DNA of 26,900 bases from DATEVL01 sp964448245 (lineage in GTDB: Bacteria; Chloroflexota; Anaerolineae; Anaerolineales; E44-bin32): contig CAYUWF010000022.1 in the NCBI GenBank assembly GCA_964448245.1, positions 1 to 26,900 of the forward strand. The letters are read 5' to 3'. Position 1 is the stretch's first letter. Every line of letters starts with the position of its first letter. Shown piece by piece: positions 25,799 to 26,900 of this stretch. A model generated the notes under the pieces. The model was not told where the DNA came from. It did no database searches and saw only the letters and a program-made list of their open reading frames with translations. The position numbers were made by a program, and so were the translations under genes.

Positions 25799-26278
25799 TC
25801 AGCCGCGCCGTTTCAGTTCGTCCTCCAACCGCTGCACATAGGGGTCGGCCTCCGAAGGCGGGGCCGGGGTTGGGGCCCGCGCGCCCGCCCGCTGCCAGCG
25901 ACGCATCGTCCGCCACAGCAGGAAACCGGCGGACGCCAACGCCAGCGGCGGCAGGAGGTACACCAGCCAATTCAGGCCGCGCGCCGGCGGCGCCGCCAGC
26001 ACCCGATCCCCGTACTGCGCTACGAAGTAATCCTTGATCTGCTGCTCAGACCAGCTCTGGCCGAGCTTCTCGCGGATGACAGCCCGCCATTGTGCGCAGG
26101 CCTGCGTGGGACAGACGTCGAGCGGCACGTTCTCGCAGACCGGGCAGTACAACTGGCGGGCGATGGCGTTGACTTCGTCGTCGGACGGCGTCGGCTCCTG
26201 GGCAAAAGCGCCACTCACGGTGGCCACGAAGAGCGCGACGGCCACGGCACCGCTCGCGAGGAGCCGGTTGCCGCTCAC
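25799..26278 (-). CDS. ccmH: cytochrome c maturation protein CcmH
   Basis: 159 residues from the GTG at 26276-26278, chosen because it begins a signal peptide (LLASGAVAVALFVATVSGAF, cleavage near AFA-Q). The frame runs further upstream to 26704, but there it translates the G-rich repeat and part of ccmF antiparallel to nothing meaningful. The redox motif is LYCPVCENVPLDVC followed by PTQACAQWR, giving Cys45, Cys48, Cys56 and Cys61, two more cysteines than classical CcmH (RCLVCQNQ). A membrane helix (WLVYLLPPLALASAGFLLW) follows. It handles apocytochrome thiols with CcmG and CcmF. It is separated from ccmF by 245 bp of repeat. Confidence 0.9.
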   Translation of the reverse strand: MSGNRLLASGAVAVALFVATVSGAFAQEPTPSDDEVNAIARQLYCPVCENVPLDVCPTQACAQWRAVIREKLGQSWSEQQIKDYFVAQYGDRVLAAPPARGLNWLVYLLPPLALASAGFLLWRTMRRWQRAGARAPTPAPPSEADPYVQRLEDELKRRG

Positions 26279-26384
26279 GCCTCTCTGTCGGGAATCGCGG
26301 CCGACGCCCCTACCCCCTGCCCCCTCCCCCGCCGAAGAGGTCCTTCTTCCCCAGCCCTCGTTCGGGGGAGGGGGAGGTTTTCTT

Positions 26385-26421
26385 AGGGGGCCGGGGGTGG
26401 CAAAGCCACCCCCGGCCCCCT
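26385..26421. repeat. 17-bp-stem hairpin GGGGGTGGC-AAA-GCCACCCCC (copy 2)
   Basis: AGGGGGCCGGGGGTGGC (26385-26401) and GCCACCCCCGGCCCCCT (26405-26421) form a perfect 17-bp stem with an AAA loop, between ccmF and ccmH. It shares GGGGGTGGCAAAGCCACCCC with the copy at 21258-21296 while the outer stem differs with compensating changes. Flanking tracts (CCCCCTGCCCCCTCCCCC, GGGGGAGGGGGAGG, CCCCCCCTCCCCC, GGGGGAGGGGTGAGGGG) also resemble those of copy 1. The 245-bp interval 26279-26523 consists almost entirely of this element. Confidence 0.9.
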
Positions 26422-26523
26422 GATTGTCCCCCCCTCCCCCTGCCCCGGCTCTGCGATTGCGAAGGTGGCTTCCTTGCAGGGGGAGGGGTGAGGGGTGGGG
26501 GTGGAGGGGCGCCGGCATCTTCG

Positions 26524-26900
26524 TCACGCCCCGGCGGCGGCGGCGCGCGCCTGGGCCCGGCGCGGTTCCGCCTCGGGCTCCCGATCCGGCCAGGCGGCGA
26601 GCGAGGTCCCGAAGATGAAAATGATCCCGCCAAACCAGACGAAGTTGACCAGCGGGTTGTGATAGACCTTGAAGGTCGCGCTCTGGGTTCCGATCGGTTC
26701 CCACGAGACGAGGATCACGTAGAAGTCGTCCTCCACCGAGGAGCGCACGCCGGGGATGGTCATCGGCTGCTGCGACTCGTAGTAGTAGTCACGCCGCGGA
26801 TAGAGCTGGCCCAGCGGCTTGCCATCCCGGTAGACCGAGACAACAGCCCGCGTCACGTTCCGGCCGTCGGGCGTATCCCACTGGGTCACGCCGTCGTAGA
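26524..26900 (-). CDS. ccmF: haem lyase CcmF, C-terminal fragment
   Basis: The last about 125 residues; the gene continues beyond the right edge, and the frame is open to 26900. Visible CcmF features are the soluble loop segment (LYPRRDYYYESQQPMTIPGV, then DDFYVILVSWEP) and the final membrane helix (LVNFVWFGGIIFIFGTSLAA) followed by a basic Ala-rich tail. CcmF with CcmH ligates haem to the CXXCH motifs of apocytochromes. It is the most upstream visible gene of the ccm cluster; ccmE would be expected further to the right. Confidence 0.9.
   Translation of the reverse strand, partial: YDGVTQWDTPDGRNVTRAVVSVYRDGKPLGQLYPRRDYYYESQQPMTIPGVRSSVEDDFYVILVSWEPIGTQSATFKVYHNPLVNFVWFGGIIFIFGTSLAAWPDREPEAEPRRAQARAAAAGA

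Noticed and set aside
26279..26704. Long N-terminal extension of ccmH
   Set aside because: The extra codons translate the G-rich hairpin and overlap the end of ccmF; a signal peptide begins at the GTG at 26276-26278.

Overview
The window is high-GC bacterial DNA with ordinary, densely packed genes. One run of 100 N at 3506-3605 marks a scaffold join, so this is a draft or metagenome-derived contig. The closest fit I can argue from gene content is a Chloroflexota (Anaerolineae-like) bacterium. The supporting genes are a System I cytochrome c maturation cluster whose CcmH has a CPVCENVPLDVC motif, a zinc-ribbon CcmI-like protein, a split FeoB beside two DtxR-type proteins, a one-polypeptide E1 alpha/beta dehydrogenase, and a two-subunit class I fumarase. 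This placement is inference. There is no rRNA, tRNA, CRISPR array or recognisable insertion sequence.

Layout. (a) 1-549: the start of a Ser/Thr protein kinase and a small membrane-anchored protein, both on the minus strand. (b) 550-1162: a block of GTCATTCC...GGAATCCAG palindromic repeats, then a promoter and a structured leader with a terminator-like hairpin. (c) 1163-5099: a two-gene plus-strand operon of a PLP aminotransferase and a very unusual fusion of a glutamate-cysteine-ligase-like (GCS2) domain with an M20 amidohydrolase. (d) 5100-7020: repeats, 3-methyladenine DNA glycosylase I, two small membrane proteins and a bidirectional terminator. (e) 7024-11575: mutS2 and a fused 2-oxoacid dehydrogenase E1, minus strand. 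(f) 11719-15796: an iron operon in which a promoter with a DtxR-type operator drives a soluble DtxR/MntR-like regulator, a membrane-tethered DtxR-like protein fused to FeoA, and FeoB split into GTPase and permease. The four reading frames overlap end to start. (g) 16257-18179: fumarate hydratase alpha and beta, the beta frame running on into a decayed GyrI-like pseudogene. (h) 18224-20199: an unrecognised conserved-looking protein, a possible glycosidase-like protein and a dual-specificity-type phosphatase. (i) 20249-26900: a minus-strand cytochrome c maturation cluster, transcribed in the order ccmF (partial), ccmH, ccmG/tlpA-like, ccmI-like zinc ribbon, a di-haem lipoprotein cytochrome, ccmA, ccmB, ccmC, ccmD.

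How the parts work together. The ccm cluster exports haem and attaches it to apocytochromes, and encodes one of its own likely clients (the di-haem cytochrome). The Feo operon imports the ferrous iron that haem and the fumarase Fe-S cluster need. The most novel-looking items are the aminotransferase/ligase/deacylase operon with its leader, and the membrane-anchored metal sensor whose metal ligands and helix-turn-helix both look intact. Intergenic regions are unusually rich in long, near-perfect palindromes from several families, two of which occur twice in the window.
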